Assembly (NCBI RefSeq): GCF_001693275.1
Contig: NZ_CP016477.1
Span: 186,001 to 250,000, forward strand
Direction: 5' to 3'
Source of the DNA: Picosynechococcus sp. PCC 7117
Lineage (GTDB): Bacteria > Cyanobacteriota > Cyanobacteriia > Cyanobacteriales > MRBY01
Length of the DNA: 64,000 nt
Shown here one piece after another: positions 18,931-28,656 of the stretch. Each line of letters starts with the position of its first letter. The first letter of the stretch is position 1. A program made the position numbers and the translations under genes. The notes beneath the pieces are model-generated. The model searched no databases. It had not been told where the DNA came from and saw only the letters and a list, made by a program, of their open reading frames with translations.

Positions 18931-18948
18931 TTAACAAACTGTTACGTT
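18931..18948. promoter_or_regulatory. HLR1-like element (possible RpaB site) upstream of hli
   Basis: TTAACAAA-CT-GTTACGTT matches the HLR1 direct-repeat consensus (K TTACAWW, two-base gap, K TTACAWW) at 14 of 16 fixed positions. HLR1 is the known binding site of RpaB, the high-light response regulator that controls hli genes in other cyanobacteria. The site is on the plus strand relative to a minus-strand gene. No clear -10 box was found between it and the start codon. Confidence 0.5.
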
Positions 18949-19119
18949 GATCCGCCACAACTCTGGGGCCATGATTGTTTGATTTAAGTTTTGAAATTTA
19001 TAAGCAAAAATTATATTTCGACCTAGATAACCGTGAAGCAGGAGAGCCAAACAGACAAAAAAGTAGCCGTAGGCTTAAAGCTACGGCCTTTGCAGTCAAG
19101 GGACAATCATGTTTGGTGG

Positions 19120-20064
19120 TTAATAGCCAGATTCTTCTTCGTATTCGTATTCTTTCTTTTTCTCCGGAATGTTAACCGCCGGAGGTTGGTAGGGAGTTTC
19201 GTCAAGGGTGTCGTCGTCCCAAACGTCACCGGCGACGTCTTGGGGATAGCTAGGGGCTGGTTCTTCGTACTCATAGGCTGTGTCGTCGCCCCAGTTGCTA
19301 CTTTCGTCGTAGTCGTCATAGCTCATGGCGCGGGCCTGCTGGCGTTGGGGTGGGGGTGGGGCGATCGCCTCTTCTTCCCACTCATCTTCCCAGGTATTAA
19401 TCGGTTGGCGCGTTTCCACAGGACGAGAAATCGGCTGCTGGAGGGGCACCCCCGTACCCAGTTGATTTTCCGGGCGGGCAGTGGGCGCGTAGTAGATATC
19501 TTCCTGTTCCCGTTCCCAGGGAGGGCGACCAATGCCTAGGCGTTCGAGGAAACCCACACTAATTTGACTGAGGCGCTCTTCGGCCCCTTCAAAAACAATG
19601 AGTCGGTTAGGGCCGCTGCTCACGACTTCTTCAATGGGGAGTTCGTAGGTGCTGATCACCTGTTCTGGAATTTGGGGCAAGCCAATGGAAGCGATAATGA
19701 TCGAAGAGACGGTGCCGCTTTCGAGGTCAAACTGAAAATCACGCACCCGGCCTAGGGGTTCGCCCGCTTCCGTAATTACTTCGCTGTTGATCAGAGGACT
19801 GTAAGCTTCGACATCCACATCAGCCAGCACATCCTCATCTTCAACGAGAATGACATCTCCGGTTTTGGTGATCGCCTCTAGATACATATATTTGGGCATT
19901 CCAGAGACCGAGAAAATACTATCCCGTAGCCCTAGGGAAACGACTTCGCGACGGTCAATGTCCACTAATACATCCTTGACAACCCCTAGGCGCGTCCCTC
20001 GATTGCGGGTAATCACCTGGGTGTTAATGAATTCGTTGCGTAGGCGGATAGAATCAATGCTCAT
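19120..20064 (-). CDS. PRC-barrel protein with acidic tyrosine-rich tail
   Basis: A 314-residue protein. Two PRC-barrel domains are visible (about residues 5-85, beginning LRNEFINTQVITRNRGTRLG, and about 88-170, beginning SPLINSEVITEAGEPLGRV). The remaining 140 residues are low-complexity, rich in Pro, Gln, Asp, Glu, Tyr and Trp (for example SYDDYDESSNWGDDTAYEYEEP) and end in EYEYEEESGY, so they are probably disordered. PRC-barrel proteins of this layout are common in cyanobacteria, with unknown function. No membrane helix or signal peptide. It is divergent from prfB across 361 bases. Confidence 0.82.
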   Translation of the reverse strand: MSIDSIRLRNEFINTQVITRNRGTRLGVVKDVLVDIDRREVVSLGLRDSIFSVSGMPKYMYLEAITKTGDVILVEDEDVLADVDVEAYSPLINSEVITEAGEPLGRVRDFQFDLESGTVSSIIIASIGLPQIPEQVISTYELPIEEVVSSGPNRLIVFEGAEERLSQISVGFLERLGIGRPPWEREQEDIYYAPTARPENQLGTGVPLQQPISRPVETRQPINTWEDEWEEEAIAPPPPQRQQARAMSYDDYDESSNWGDDTAYEYEEPAPSYPQDVAGDVWDDDTLDETPYQPPAVNIPEKKKEYEYEEESGY

Positions 20065-20425
20065 ATTGTCTAAATTAATGGCGATGCGTTAGTGGAAACA
20101 GGAAAAATCAGCTTAAAGGTAACGGGGACATGTGAAGGTTCAGGGGAAACAGCACCGGAAAGTTCCGTACAATAGCAAAAGCAAAATGTTGAGAGAATTG
20201 ATCTCGACTGTGCACCGTAGCCTAGGGGCAATTATTCAGCAGACTCTATCATTTCGGGGTATTCTTGACAACTTTTCCATTGCGTGGGTGGTTTTATTTT
20301 AGCGAATCGCGCCGGAAATTTGAGATGATCATTTTTTTCCAGCAAGGGATTTCGTTATAATTGACTGCCGATATTGTCAGCTATTTCCATATTTTTTGCG
20401 TATTTGCCACAACTCCCAAAGATCT
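20065..20425. other. 361-base intergenic region between the PRC-barrel gene and prfB
   Basis: No gene was seen on either strand. A perfect -35 sequence TTGACA occurs at 20275-20280, but its nearest -10 candidate is only 14 bases away. A perfect -10 sequence TATAAT at 20356-20361 lacks a matching -35. The latter is the better candidate for prfB transcription, about 60 bases before its ATG. Confidence 0.5.
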
Positions 20426-21542
20426 ATGGTGGAATTAACCGATTTAAAGCGTTCCCTCGAAACTGTCCAAGCGCACCTGGGGAAAACCCAGGACTATCTT
20501 TGACCTAAAAACCTTAGACGCGAAGATTTTTGACCTCGAACAACAGGCGGCCCAGCCAGAATTTTGGGAGGATCAACAAGGGGCCCAAGACATCCTCCAA
20601 GAGCTGACGGAGCTAAAGGGTACCGTGGCCCAGTATCAACAGTGGCAAGGTCAGTTTGAAGATGCGGCGGCGATCGCCGAATTATTGACCGAAGCAGAAG
20701 ACCCGGCCCTCCTCACGGAAGCGATGGAAAACCTTGATGGTCTCCAGAAGGAACTAAACCGCTGGGAACTGCAACAGATGCTCTCCGGGGAATATGACAA
20801 CCTCGGTGCTGTGCTGACGATTAATGCCGGGGCTGGGGGCACCGATGCCCAGGACTGGGCGGAAATGCTGTTGCGGATGTACACCCGCTGGAGCGAAAAA
20901 CCAGGCTATAAGGTGCGGCTGGCAGAAATTTCCGAAGGGGACGAAGCAGGCTTAAAATCGGCCACCCTCGAAGTGAGCGGGCGTTACGCTTTCGGGTATC
21001 TCAAGCATGAAAAAGGCACCCACCGCTTAGTCCGAATCTCACCCTTTAATGCCAATGGCAAACGCCAAACGAGCTTTGCCGGGGTGGAAGTGATGCCCAT
21101 TTTGGGAGACGATGCTGTTAAAGTCGATATTCCCGAAAAAGATTTAGAGATCACCACATCCCGTGCAGGCGGCAAGGGGGGACAAAACGTCAATAAAGTT
21201 GAAACGGCGGTACGGATTGTCCATTTACCTACGGGGGTGGCTGTGCGCTGTACCCAAGAGCGATCGCAGTTACAAAACAAAGAAAAAGCCCTGGCGATCC
21301 TCAAGGCAAAATTATTAATCATTGCCCAGGAACAACGGGCCCAGGAAATCGCCGAAATTCGGGGAGACATGGTAGAGGCCGCCTGGGGAAATCAGATCCG
21401 GAACTATGTTTTTCACCCTTATCAAATGGTCAAGGATCTGCGCACCAACCACGAAACGACCGATGTGGATGGTGTCATGGATGGCGACCTCGATGCTTTT
21501 ATTGAAGCCTCCCTGCGCCAGGACACCTGGGTGGGAGACTAG
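20426..21542 (+). CDS. prfB: peptide chain release factor 2 with programmed +1 frameshift
   Basis: RF2, 371 residues after frameshifting, recognises UGA and UAA stops. Translation begins at the ATG at 20426, reads 25 codons to an in-frame TGA (20501-20503), and must shift +1 at CTT-TGA-C to continue from GAC at 20502 to the stop at 21542. The downstream frame has the RF2 tripeptide SPF (in RISPFNANG), which reads the stop codon, and the GGQ peptide-hydrolysis motif (in [11 protein letters not shown]). The N-terminal peptide [15 protein letters not shown] joins smoothly to [13 protein letters not shown], as in other RF2 proteins. Frameshifting gives autoregulation: low RF2 slows UGA reading and favours the shift. 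Confidence 0.95.
20490..20504 (+). promoter_or_regulatory. RF2 programmed frameshift site
   Basis: The slippery sequence CTT TGA C (20498-20504) is the standard RF2 recoding site. An internal Shine-Dalgarno-like AGGA (20490-20493) lies four bases before CTT; it is weaker than the E. coli AGGGGG element but in a similar position. Confidence 0.9.
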
Positions 21543-21591
21543 CACCGGGGAATGGGGAACGGTGAGCTAAAATGCAAGGTGGCAAAATTTC

Positions 21592-23058
21592 GTGGCTTCT
21601 TCAGTTTTGGATATTTTTCGCCTCAAACGCTTCGATCAAGTCGTCCTCGCTGCCCTTTTTAGCCTTACGTTAGCGGTGGCACTGCTGTGGGGATTTGGCG
21701 ATCGCACCCTCACCCAAGTGCAGGCTTTCAGTTGGGAGGGGCAACAAATTGGGGTAGCAGACCAAAAATTTCAACTGTCCTTTAACCAGGCCCTCGATCC
21801 AGCCATCGTCACGGAAAATTTCACCATTGAACCACCCCTGGCAGGCCGTTGGAGTTGGGTCGGCAAAACATTTTTCTATAGCCTTGATGAACGCCCCATC
21901 TACGGCCAGGATTATCAATTCAAACTAGCTGCTCCTACCCCAGAAGCGGCAGAGAAGCCCAATATCGTGCCTTTCTTGAGTCGGGTAAAAAGTCGAGACC
22001 GGGCCTTTGCTTACATTGGCACCGACGGCACTGACCGGGGCCGCTTGATTTTGTATAACCTGACTCGCCAGGAAAAAAGTGTCCTCACCCCAGCCGACCT
22101 CATCGTTCTCAATTTGGATGTGTATCCTGAAGGCGATCGCCTGTTATTTTCTGCCATTCCCCGCGGATCGGCCCAGGCTGAGATTGGCGACCAACAACTC
22201 TATACCGTGAGCACAGGCTTAAATTTCCAAGGCTCTACCGACAGCCCCCCACCTGCCGGGCGCATTCAATCGGTTCTTACAGCTAAAGACTATCGCAATG
22301 GGGCCTTTCAACTTGCGGACAATGGAGAACGGATCATTATTCAGCGCACAAATCGAGAGAATCCCCGCGATCGCAGTTTGTGGGTCATCGAAGGTCAAGC
22401 CGAGCCCCGCGCCCTAGGGATTCCCGCCGATGACTTCCTCCTCGCCCCCAATGCTGAAGTTGTTGCCATTTCCCAACAAAATAAACTCTCCCTCGTGCCC
22501 CTAAATCGTAATGGTGGTGCCGTCCAAGCCAAGGAAGAATTTACGAAGCTCCTCGCTTTTTCCCCCGACCAAACCCAACAAATCGCCCTCCAGCAGGCCA
22601 ATGGCGTTTACTCCCTCCACCGCATCGACGCCCAGGGTGAAGCCACAGAAATTTTACGCACCCTCACGCCGATTATTGATTGTCGCTTTGAACCCCGCGC
22701 GGCGGAACTTTTGTATTGCCTCAAGCTGGATCGAAATGAAACCTCAGGCCAAGTGCTTGAGGAACCTTTTCTCAGTGCCTTGAATCTCAAAACAGGGGAA
22801 GAAACTGCCCTCCTCGCTTTACCGAATTACCGGGATGTGGGCCTGAGCATTGCCGCCGATGGGGTTGCCCTCCTCTTCGATCAGGTGGTCACGACTCCAC
22901 CAACGCCCACCAGCGATCTGTTTACTTCCACGGGCCTGGCGGTGGAAGGGGGCCGACTCTGGCTATTGGCGCTCCCGGAGTTGGAGACAGATACAGAAAT
23001 TCAGCCTGTTCCACCGGAATCTCTGCTGCCGGGCTATCAACCCCAGTGGATTCCTTAA
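21592..23058 (+). CDS. membrane-anchored Ig-like/beta-propeller protein (paralogue 1)
   Basis: A 488-residue protein with an N-terminal membrane segment (VVLAALFSLTLAVALLWGF, about residues 17-35), then a Big_5-type Ig-like domain (about 40-125: FQLSFNQALDP, IEPPLAGRW, YGQDYQF), then a region of WD/TolB-like propeller repeats (VYPEGDRLLFSAI, LLAPNAEVVAIS). No enzyme motif. Function unknown; the architecture suggests an extracytoplasmic binding protein. GTG start at 21592, since no in-frame ATG gives the membrane segment. The next gene is a clear paralogue in tandem, 57 bases downstream, so they are probably co-transcribed. Confidence 0.75.
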   Translation: MASSVLDIFRLKRFDQVVLAALFSLTLAVALLWGFGDRTLTQVQAFSWEGQQIGVADQKFQLSFNQALDPAIVTENFTIEPPLAGRWSWVGKTFFYSLDERPIYGQDYQFKLAAPTPEAAEKPNIVPFLSRVKSRDRAFAYIGTDGTDRGRLILYNLTRQEKSVLTPADLIVLNLDVYPEGDRLLFSAIPRGSAQAEIGDQQLYTVSTGLNFQGSTDSPPPAGRIQSVLTAKDYRNGAFQLADNGERIIIQRTNRENPRDRSLWVIEGQAEPRALGIPADDFLLAPNAEVVAISQQNKLSLVPLNRNGGAVQAKEEFTKLLAFSPDQTQQIALQQANGVYSLHRIDAQGEATEILRTLTPIIDCRFEPRAAELLYCLKLDRNETSGQVLEEPFLSALNLKTGEETALLALPNYRDVGLSIAADGVALLFDQVVTTPPTPTSDLFTSTGLAVEGGRLWLLALPELETDTEIQPVPPESLLPGYQPQWIP

Positions 23059-23115
23059 CGATTTTTTTGCTGCACTTTCCTTTTTTAATGGGAGCAATTA
23101 GCCCCCGTAGATCCT

Positions 23116-24600
23116 ATGACCGTTTTGAAAACCATGACCCGCATTGATCGTCTTGCCCTCCTGTTGATTGTGATCTTTAGCCTGATGATCGGCATCGGTG
23201 TCGGCGGTGAGCAACTGTGTGGCGTGGATTGTCCGATTAATACCGGGCCGAGGGTGCGGGAATTTTCTTGGCAGGAACAACGCATTGGTGGTGATGATAC
23301 GGCCTTTATTTTGACCTTCGACCGACCGATGGATGCGGTGGGGGTCGAGGACAATTTAGTTATTGATCCACCGCTCCCTGGCAAGACCAGTTGGGCGGGT
23401 AAACGCTTGGCCTATACGCTGTTGGCACCGGCTCCCTATGGCCAGGATTATCAATTAACCTTACGGGGGGCGCGGGAAAAATTTGCGGCTTCGGGAAATC
23501 TAGGCAAGACGATGCAGCCATTTTCCAGTAGTTTTCGCACCCGCGATCGCGCCCTGGCCTATGTGGGCACCGATGAGACACAACAGGAAAAGGGACGGTT
23601 AATTTTATACAACTGGACAAAGGACGAGAAACGCATTTTAACGCCGCCGAATTTGGTGGTGCTGGACTTTCAGGTGTATCCAGAGGGGAAAGCAATTTTG
23701 TTTAGTGCGGTGGATCGGACGCGCCCAGCAGAAGGGATTCAGGATAGTCAGCTTTATCGGGTGAGCACAGGCCTTGGAGAAGATGATGCGTCTGCGGATT
23801 TGGAACTGGTTTTAGATAATCGCACCTACCAAAATTTGCAGTTTCAGTTGGCCGCCGATGGGGAGGCGATCGCCGTGCAGCGGGTCAAGCGGGATGATCC
23901 AGCGGACTTTGGGCTGTGGCTCGTGATGCCTGGGGAAGAGCCGCAACCGTTGGGCTTGTCGGGGGGAGATTTTGCGATCGCCCCGGACGGGAAAACCATT
24001 GCTCTGCCCCAGGGGAAAGGGATTGGTATTTTCTCCCTAGAAGATATTCAAGAAGAACCCCTCGACTTTTTGCCCCGTTTCGGTCAGGTGGTGACGTTTT
24101 CGCCCGATGGGACAACGGCGGTACTGGTGGATTTCAACAGTGATAATCCGGAGTTACGCTATCGGCGATCGCTTTATTTGGTCAATAGTCGTAACCAAGA
24201 ACAAAAATTACTGGATACGGACGGCTCGGTGCTGGATTGCGACTTTAACCCCACGGAAACCCAGCTTTACTGTTTGCTGACGGAATTAATCCCTGGGGAC
24301 GAATACCGGGAGCAACCCTACTTTGCCCAGATTGATCTCGAAACCCAGGCAGTTTATCGCCTCGCCCAGTTGACCCAATACCAAGATATTGCCCTCAGCA
24401 TGGCCCCCGATGGCCTGGGGTTGCTCTTCAGCCAGGTGGTGACGGACATTACCGACGTGGAAGAACCCTTTTTCCGGACGGCATCCGGGGAGGCGATCGC
24501 CGGGGGGCAACTTTGGCTTATTGTTCCTGGTGAAACCCCCGACCAAACTCAGTTGGAGGCCCTACCCTTTGCGGGAGTTTATCCCCGTTGGCTGCCCTAG
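23116..24600 (+). CDS. membrane-anchored Ig-like/beta-propeller protein (paralogue 2)
   Basis: A 494-residue tandem paralogue of the preceding gene. Shared landmarks include an N-terminal membrane segment (LALLLIVIFSLMIGIGVG), an EFSWQEQRIG strand, the DRPMD and IDPPLPGKTSW segments of the Ig-like domain, the DRALAYVGTD motif (DRAFAYIGTD in paralogue 1), GRLILYNWTKDEKRILTP, VYPEGKAILFSAV and the C-terminal LALSMAPDGLGLLFSQVVT-type stretch. It carries two cysteines just after the anchor (LCGVDC) that paralogue 1 lacks. Function unknown. Confidence 0.76.
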   Translation: MTVLKTMTRIDRLALLLIVIFSLMIGIGVGGEQLCGVDCPINTGPRVREFSWQEQRIGGDDTAFILTFDRPMDAVGVEDNLVIDPPLPGKTSWAGKRLAYTLLAPAPYGQDYQLTLRGAREKFAASGNLGKTMQPFSSSFRTRDRALAYVGTDETQQEKGRLILYNWTKDEKRILTPPNLVVLDFQVYPEGKAILFSAVDRTRPAEGIQDSQLYRVSTGLGEDDASADLELVLDNRTYQNLQFQLAADGEAIAVQRVKRDDPADFGLWLVMPGEEPQPLGLSGGDFAIAPDGKTIALPQGKGIGIFSLEDIQEEPLDFLPRFGQVVTFSPDGTTAVLVDFNSDNPELRYRRSLYLVNSRNQEQKLLDTDGSVLDCDFNPTETQLYCLLTELIPGDEYREQPYFAQIDLETQAVYRLAQLTQYQDIALSMAPDGLGLLFSQVVTDITDVEEPFFRTASGEAIAGGQLWLIVPGETPDQTQLEALPFAGVYPRWLP

Positions 24601-24609
24601 AATCAGCTT

Positions 24610-25935
24610 TTAAAGCAGGATTGAGGCCCGTTCTGCCAATGGCGATCGCTCACCTTTGAGGAGGGTAATGTGACCGGCGATCGCCTCCTGTTTAAATTTT
24701 TCTACCACATAGGTCAGCCCATTACTGGACGCATCCACATAAGGATTATCAATCTGCTCGACGTCCCCGGTGAGGATAATCTTGGTGCCTTCCCCGGCTC
24801 TGGTCAAAATGGTTTTTACCTCGTGGGGCGTTAAATTTTGCGCCTCATCAACGATCAAAATTTGCCGGGGAATCGTACGGCCTCGGATGTAGGTCAAGGG
24901 TTCGATTTGCAACAAGCCTAATTCCATCAGTTCCTCGTAGCCGTGCCGCCAGTGGCGCGGTTTGTCTTTGAGGTCTTGGGTATTGAAAATCAGATCTAAG
25001 TTGTCGTAAAGGGGCTGCATCCAGGGGGTAAGTTTCTCTTTTATTTCCCCCGGCAGATAGCCCAAATCTTTCCCCATGGGCACAATGGGCCGTGAAATGA
25101 GCAGTTGATTATAAAGACGTTCCCCGGCCACTTTCGCTACCCCAGCAGCGAGGGCCAAGAGGGTTTTACCTGTGCCCGCTTTCCCGACCAACGTCACCAG
25201 TTGAATCTCATCCTGCAGCAATAATTCCAGGGCAAATTTTTGTTCACGGTTGCGCGCTTGGATATTGGAAACCGGGGCTTTCGTTGCTTTATGGAGGGGC
25301 ACCACCTGATGCTCATCGCCGCGACAAATCCCCAGGGCAGTGTGGGTTGGCTTTAGGCGATCAACGAGGGTTACCGCCTGATTAGGAAAAAAGCTTTCGG
25401 GTAGGGTCACAGTTCCGTCTTGGTAAAATTTGGCGATCGCCTCTGCATCTACAAGAACTTCCGCCGTTCCCCCATAAAACTCATCGAGGTTGACCTTGCC
25501 CGTTTCATAATCTTCCGTAGTCAGGCCCAAGACACCGGCTTTAATGCGTAGGTTCGTGTCCTTACTGACGAGGACGACCGGACATTGACAATTATTTTGT
25601 TCCGTTAGGGCCACCGCCAAGATTTCATTATCGCCAGAATCCCCTGCCAATTCCGTCGGCAAAGTTTCGAGAATTTCTGGTTTACAGAGGGCGACCCGCA
25701 GCAAGCCTCCCTGATCGAGGGTGATTCCCTGCACCAAAGATCCCCCATGGCTGAGGGCATCAAGGGTACGGGAAACTTGCCGGGCATTGCGACCGATGGA
25801 ATCGACTTGTTTCTTGAAACGGTCTAATTCTTCAATAATCGTGATCGGCAAGACCACTTCGTTATCCGCAAAGGACAGCATCGCCTTGGGATCATGGAGC
25901 AGGACATTCGTATCCAGGACAAAGACTTTTTTCAT
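24610..25935 (-). CDS. PIN domain-PhoH ATPase (PhoH2-like)
   Basis: A 441-residue fusion. The N-terminal PIN ribonuclease domain (about residues 1-145) starts KVFVLDTNVLLHDP with the first catalytic Asp and has further acidic residues (DNEVVL, GDNEILA, SKDTNLRIKA). The C-terminal PhoH domain (about 225-441) has Walker A GKAGTGKT and the Walker B segment ILIVDEAQNLTP. Such PhoH2 proteins are RNA helicase-ribonucleases in other bacteria. No antitoxin gene precedes it, so a toxin-antitoxin pair is not supported. ATG at 25935 chosen because the family starts at KKVFVLDTN; the frame extends seven codons further. Confidence 0.9.
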   Translation of the reverse strand: MKKVFVLDTNVLLHDPKAMLSFADNEVVLPITIIEELDRFKKQVDSIGRNARQVSRTLDALSHGGSLVQGITLDQGGLLRVALCKPEILETLPTELAGDSGDNEILAVALTEQNNCQCPVVLVSKDTNLRIKAGVLGLTTEDYETGKVNLDEFYGGTAEVLVDAEAIAKFYQDGTVTLPESFFPNQAVTLVDRLKPTHTALGICRGDEHQVVPLHKATKAPVSNIQARNREQKFALELLLQDEIQLVTLVGKAGTGKTLLALAAGVAKVAGERLYNQLLISRPIVPMGKDLGYLPGEIKEKLTPWMQPLYDNLDLIFNTQDLKDKPRHWRHGYEELMELGLLQIEPLTYIRGRTIPRQILIVDEAQNLTPHEVKTILTRAGEGTKIILTGDVEQIDNPYVDASSNGLTYVVEKFKQEAIAGHITLLKGERSPLAERASILL

Positions 25936-26063
25936 AGAGATCTGCCAAAGGATCAATAGCTCATAGTTCTATCGTCCTTTGTTTGATCCCGTCAGTGTTA
26001 CCTTTGCAATAAAAATTCTTTTAGGAAGAACCGAGCTTATGGGTTAATAAAGTATTTAGGCAA

Positions 26064-26642
26064 TTAATTCTCAACAAAGTTAACCCGTTTATATAATTCT
26101 GAAAGTTTAATTTCTAGCGCAGCAAATTTGAATTTGATGACAGCATTTTCCCCCATTAATTCAGTTAATAACCATTGGCGATCGCCTACCTTTTGATAAA
26201 GCTCTACCCGTGGGTGGGTCTGATCGATTAACAAATACTCTTGTAACTGGGGAATCGTGCGATAAAGGGCAAATTTTTGATTTTTATCAAATCCTTCGGT
26301 GGAGTTAGAAAGTACCTCAGCGATCATAGAAGGATTTGTCACCGCCATTTGGCTCTCGTCAAGAAAAACTGGTGCACCTTCAATCATCATCACATCAGGA
26401 TAAAGATAACTAGCCACATCTGGTAACCAAAGACGCATATCACTGACGAAGATTTCGTATTGGCGATCGCTGATTTCAAACGGCAATAAGCGACTTAGAT
26501 TTAAAGTCAAACGATTGTGATTTGCGGAAGCCCCTGCCATGGGAATAATTTTTCCTTGAATAAATTCATGTCTTAAGACTGATCTCGCTTCCTGTTCGAG
26601 ATAATCTTCTACCGTAAAAAGTTGAGGGACTGTAGAAATCAT
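26064..26642 (-). CDS. Uma2 family protein (DUF820, PD-(D/E)XK fold)
   Basis: A 192-residue member of the Uma2/DUF820 family, which is expanded in cyanobacteria and has a restriction-endonuclease-like fold. The core is LWLPDVASYLYPDVMMIEG followed by PSMIAEVLSNSTEGFDKNQKFALYRTIPQLQEYLLID, with the catalytic D/E-x-K type residues in place. Biological role unknown; mobile-element or defence functions have been proposed for the family but no other element genes are adjacent here. Confidence 0.86.
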   Translation of the reverse strand: MISTVPQLFTVEDYLEQEARSVLRHEFIQGKIIPMAGASANHNRLTLNLSRLLPFEISDRQYEIFVSDMRLWLPDVASYLYPDVMMIEGAPVFLDESQMAVTNPSMIAEVLSNSTEGFDKNQKFALYRTIPQLQEYLLIDQTHPRVELYQKVGDRQWLLTELMGENAVIKFKFAALEIKLSELYKRVNFVEN

Positions 26643-26734
26643 TATCGATCTCCGATTTCATTGAGCCGATAGACGGTTAACGTTGCTTTGAAGCCAATAT
26701 TAAGAGTCTTTTTCTATTTTTAACAAGATGGTCT

Positions 26735-28444
26735 TTAAAATAAAAAGTAACGTTGGGCCATGGGTAAAACAGTGGCCGGTTCACAGACGAGCATTTCCCC
26801 ATCGGCCCGCACATGGTAGGTTTCAGGATCTACTTCCATTCTAGGCAGGTAATCATTCAACTTCAGGTCGCGCTTCGTCAGGTTGCGGCAGTTGGTAACA
26901 GGTAAAACGGTTCTCTGGAGACCCAATCGTGTCGCCACATCTGCTTCCATGGCCGCTTGGGAAACAAAGGTGAAGGCGGTAGATTGCATTGATTTCCCAA
27001 AATTGGCGAACATTGGCCGCATGTGGATTGGTTGCGGTGTGGGGATGCTGGCATTGGGATCGCCCATCTGGGCGTAGGCGATCGCCCCCCCTTTGATCAC
27101 CAGTTCCGGTTTGACCCCAAAGAAAGCAGGTTTCCAGAGACAGAGATCGGCGTATTTTCCTTCCTCAATGGAGCCAACATAATTAGAAATGCCGTGGGTG
27201 ATCGCTGGGTTAATTGTGTATTTGGCAACGTAGCGTTTAATGCGGAAATTGTCGTTCTCCCCAGTATCCTGGGCCAGAGCGCCCCGCTGAACTTTCATCT
27301 TATGGGCCGTCTGCCAGGTGCGAATGATTGTTTCCCCAACGCGCCCCATGGCCTGGGAATCTGAGGAAATCATGCTAAAGGCCCCCAGGTCATGCAAAAT
27401 ATCTTCGGCGGCAATGGTTTCCCGACGGATGCGCGACTCGGCAAAGGCGACATCTTCAGGGATACTGCGATCGAGGTGATGGCAAACCATCAACATATCC
27501 AGGTGTTCTTCTAGGGTGTTGAGGGTGTAGGGACGGGTCGGGTTTGTTGAAGATGGCAATACATTCGCTTCACCACAAACTTTGATAATGTCCGGTGCGT
27601 GGCCACCCCCAGCCCCCTCGGTGTGGTAGGTGTGGATGACACGATTTTTAAAGGCGGCGATCGTATCTTCCACAAAACCTGCTTCGTTTAGGGTATCGGT
27701 GTGGATTGCGACTTGCACATCAAATTGATCGGCGACCGAAAGGCAATTGTCGATGGCGGCGGGGGTTGTACCCCAGTCTTCGTGGAGTTTGAGGCCGATT
27801 ACCCCGGCACGAACCTGTTCGATTAGTCCTTCTGGTTTGGCACTGTTGCCCTTCCCTGTAAACCCAAGGTTAATGGGAAACCCTTCGGCGGCTTCGAGCA
27901 TCCGAGAAATGTGCCATTCCCCAGGGGTGCAAGTGGTTGCGTTGGTACCGGTGGCGGGGCCAGTGCCGCCACCAATCATCGTCGTGATCCCAGAGGCGAT
28001 CGCCACCTCGATTTGTTGGGGACAAATAAAATGCACGTGGCTATCGATGCCCCCAGCGGTAAGGATATGGCCTTCACCGGCGATCGCCTCCGTGCCGGGG
28101 CCAATAATAATGTCGATATTGTCTTGGATGTCAGGGTTGCCAGCTTTGCCGATTTTGTAAATTTTGCCGTCTTTGATGCCGACATCGGCCTTGACGATGC
28201 CCCACCAGTCCACGATCAGCGCATTGGTGATTACGGTATCCACCGCCCCATCAGCACGCGTCACGGCGGATTGCCCCATGCCGTCGCGGATCACCTTCCC
28301 GCCCCCAAATTTCACCTCATCCCCATAGGTGGTGAAATCCTGTTCCACTTCCAGCCACAGTTCCGTATCTGCCAAGCGCAGGCGATCGCCCACCGTGGGG
28401 CCATAGGTTTCTGCATAGGCACGGCGCGACATCCGGTAACTCAT
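26735..28444 (-). CDS. ureC: urease alpha subunit
   Basis: A 569-residue UreC, the catalytic subunit that hydrolyses urea to ammonia and carbamate in the cytoplasm. The nickel ligands and active-site residues are visible: HVHFICP, the carbamylated lysine in GLKLHEDWG, the [10 protein letters not shown] and [17 protein letters not shown] segments, and the mobile-flap motif [22 protein letters not shown]. The gene is alone, without ureA, ureB or accessory genes, which is usual in cyanobacteria where urease genes are scattered. It needs Ni2+, like the Hox hydrogenase beside it; the two genes diverge across 212 bases. Confidence 0.97.
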   Translation of the reverse strand: MSYRMSRRAYAETYGPTVGDRLRLADTELWLEVEQDFTTYGDEVKFGGGKVIRDGMGQSAVTRADGAVDTVITNALIVDWWGIVKADVGIKDGKIYKIGKAGNPDIQDNIDIIIGPGTEAIAGEGHILTAGGIDSHVHFICPQQIEVAIASGITTMIGGGTGPATGTNATTCTPGEWHISRMLEAAEGFPINLGFTGKGNSAKPEGLIEQVRAGVIGLKLHEDWGTTPAAIDNCLSVADQFDVQVAIHTDTLNEAGFVEDTIAAFKNRVIHTYHTEGAGGGHAPDIIKVCGEANVLPSSTNPTRPYTLNTLEEHLDMLMVCHHLDRSIPEDVAFAESRIRRETIAAEDILHDLGAFSMISSDSQAMGRVGETIIRTWQTAHKMKVQRGALAQDTGENDNFRIKRYVAKYTINPAITHGISNYVGSIEEGKYADLCLWKPAFFGVKPELVIKGGAIAYAQMGDPNASIPTPQPIHMRPMFANFGKSMQSTAFTFVSQAAMEADVATRLGLQRTVLPVTNCRNLTKRDLKLNDYLPRMEVDPETYHVRADGEMLVCEPATVLPMAQRYFLF

Positions 28445-28656
28445 GGGGACTCCTTCTTGCGTTGAGGCTCAAATTCTCAGTCCAGATTACCCCATCTCCT
28501 AAGCCCCGAACCGTAGCTGAGACAACTTGTTAGATCAGCGATATTTCACCCGCAAACTTCAGGATTTGAACTTTCATTACCCAAAGTGATGGCGGGGTTC
28601 TTTTTCCCTTGGGGAGGCGCTACCTTAAACGAAAAAATAGCAAGCAATACGCCCCC

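Noticed and set aside
24610-25935. PIN-PhoH protein as the toxin of a toxin-antitoxin pair
   Set aside because: No small antitoxin gene precedes it, and the PIN-PhoH fusion layout is that of a free-standing RNA-processing protein.
26064-26642. Uma2 protein as a sign of a mobile element
   Set aside because: No inverted repeats, integrase or transposase nearby; Uma2 genes are scattered in cyanobacterial chromosomes.
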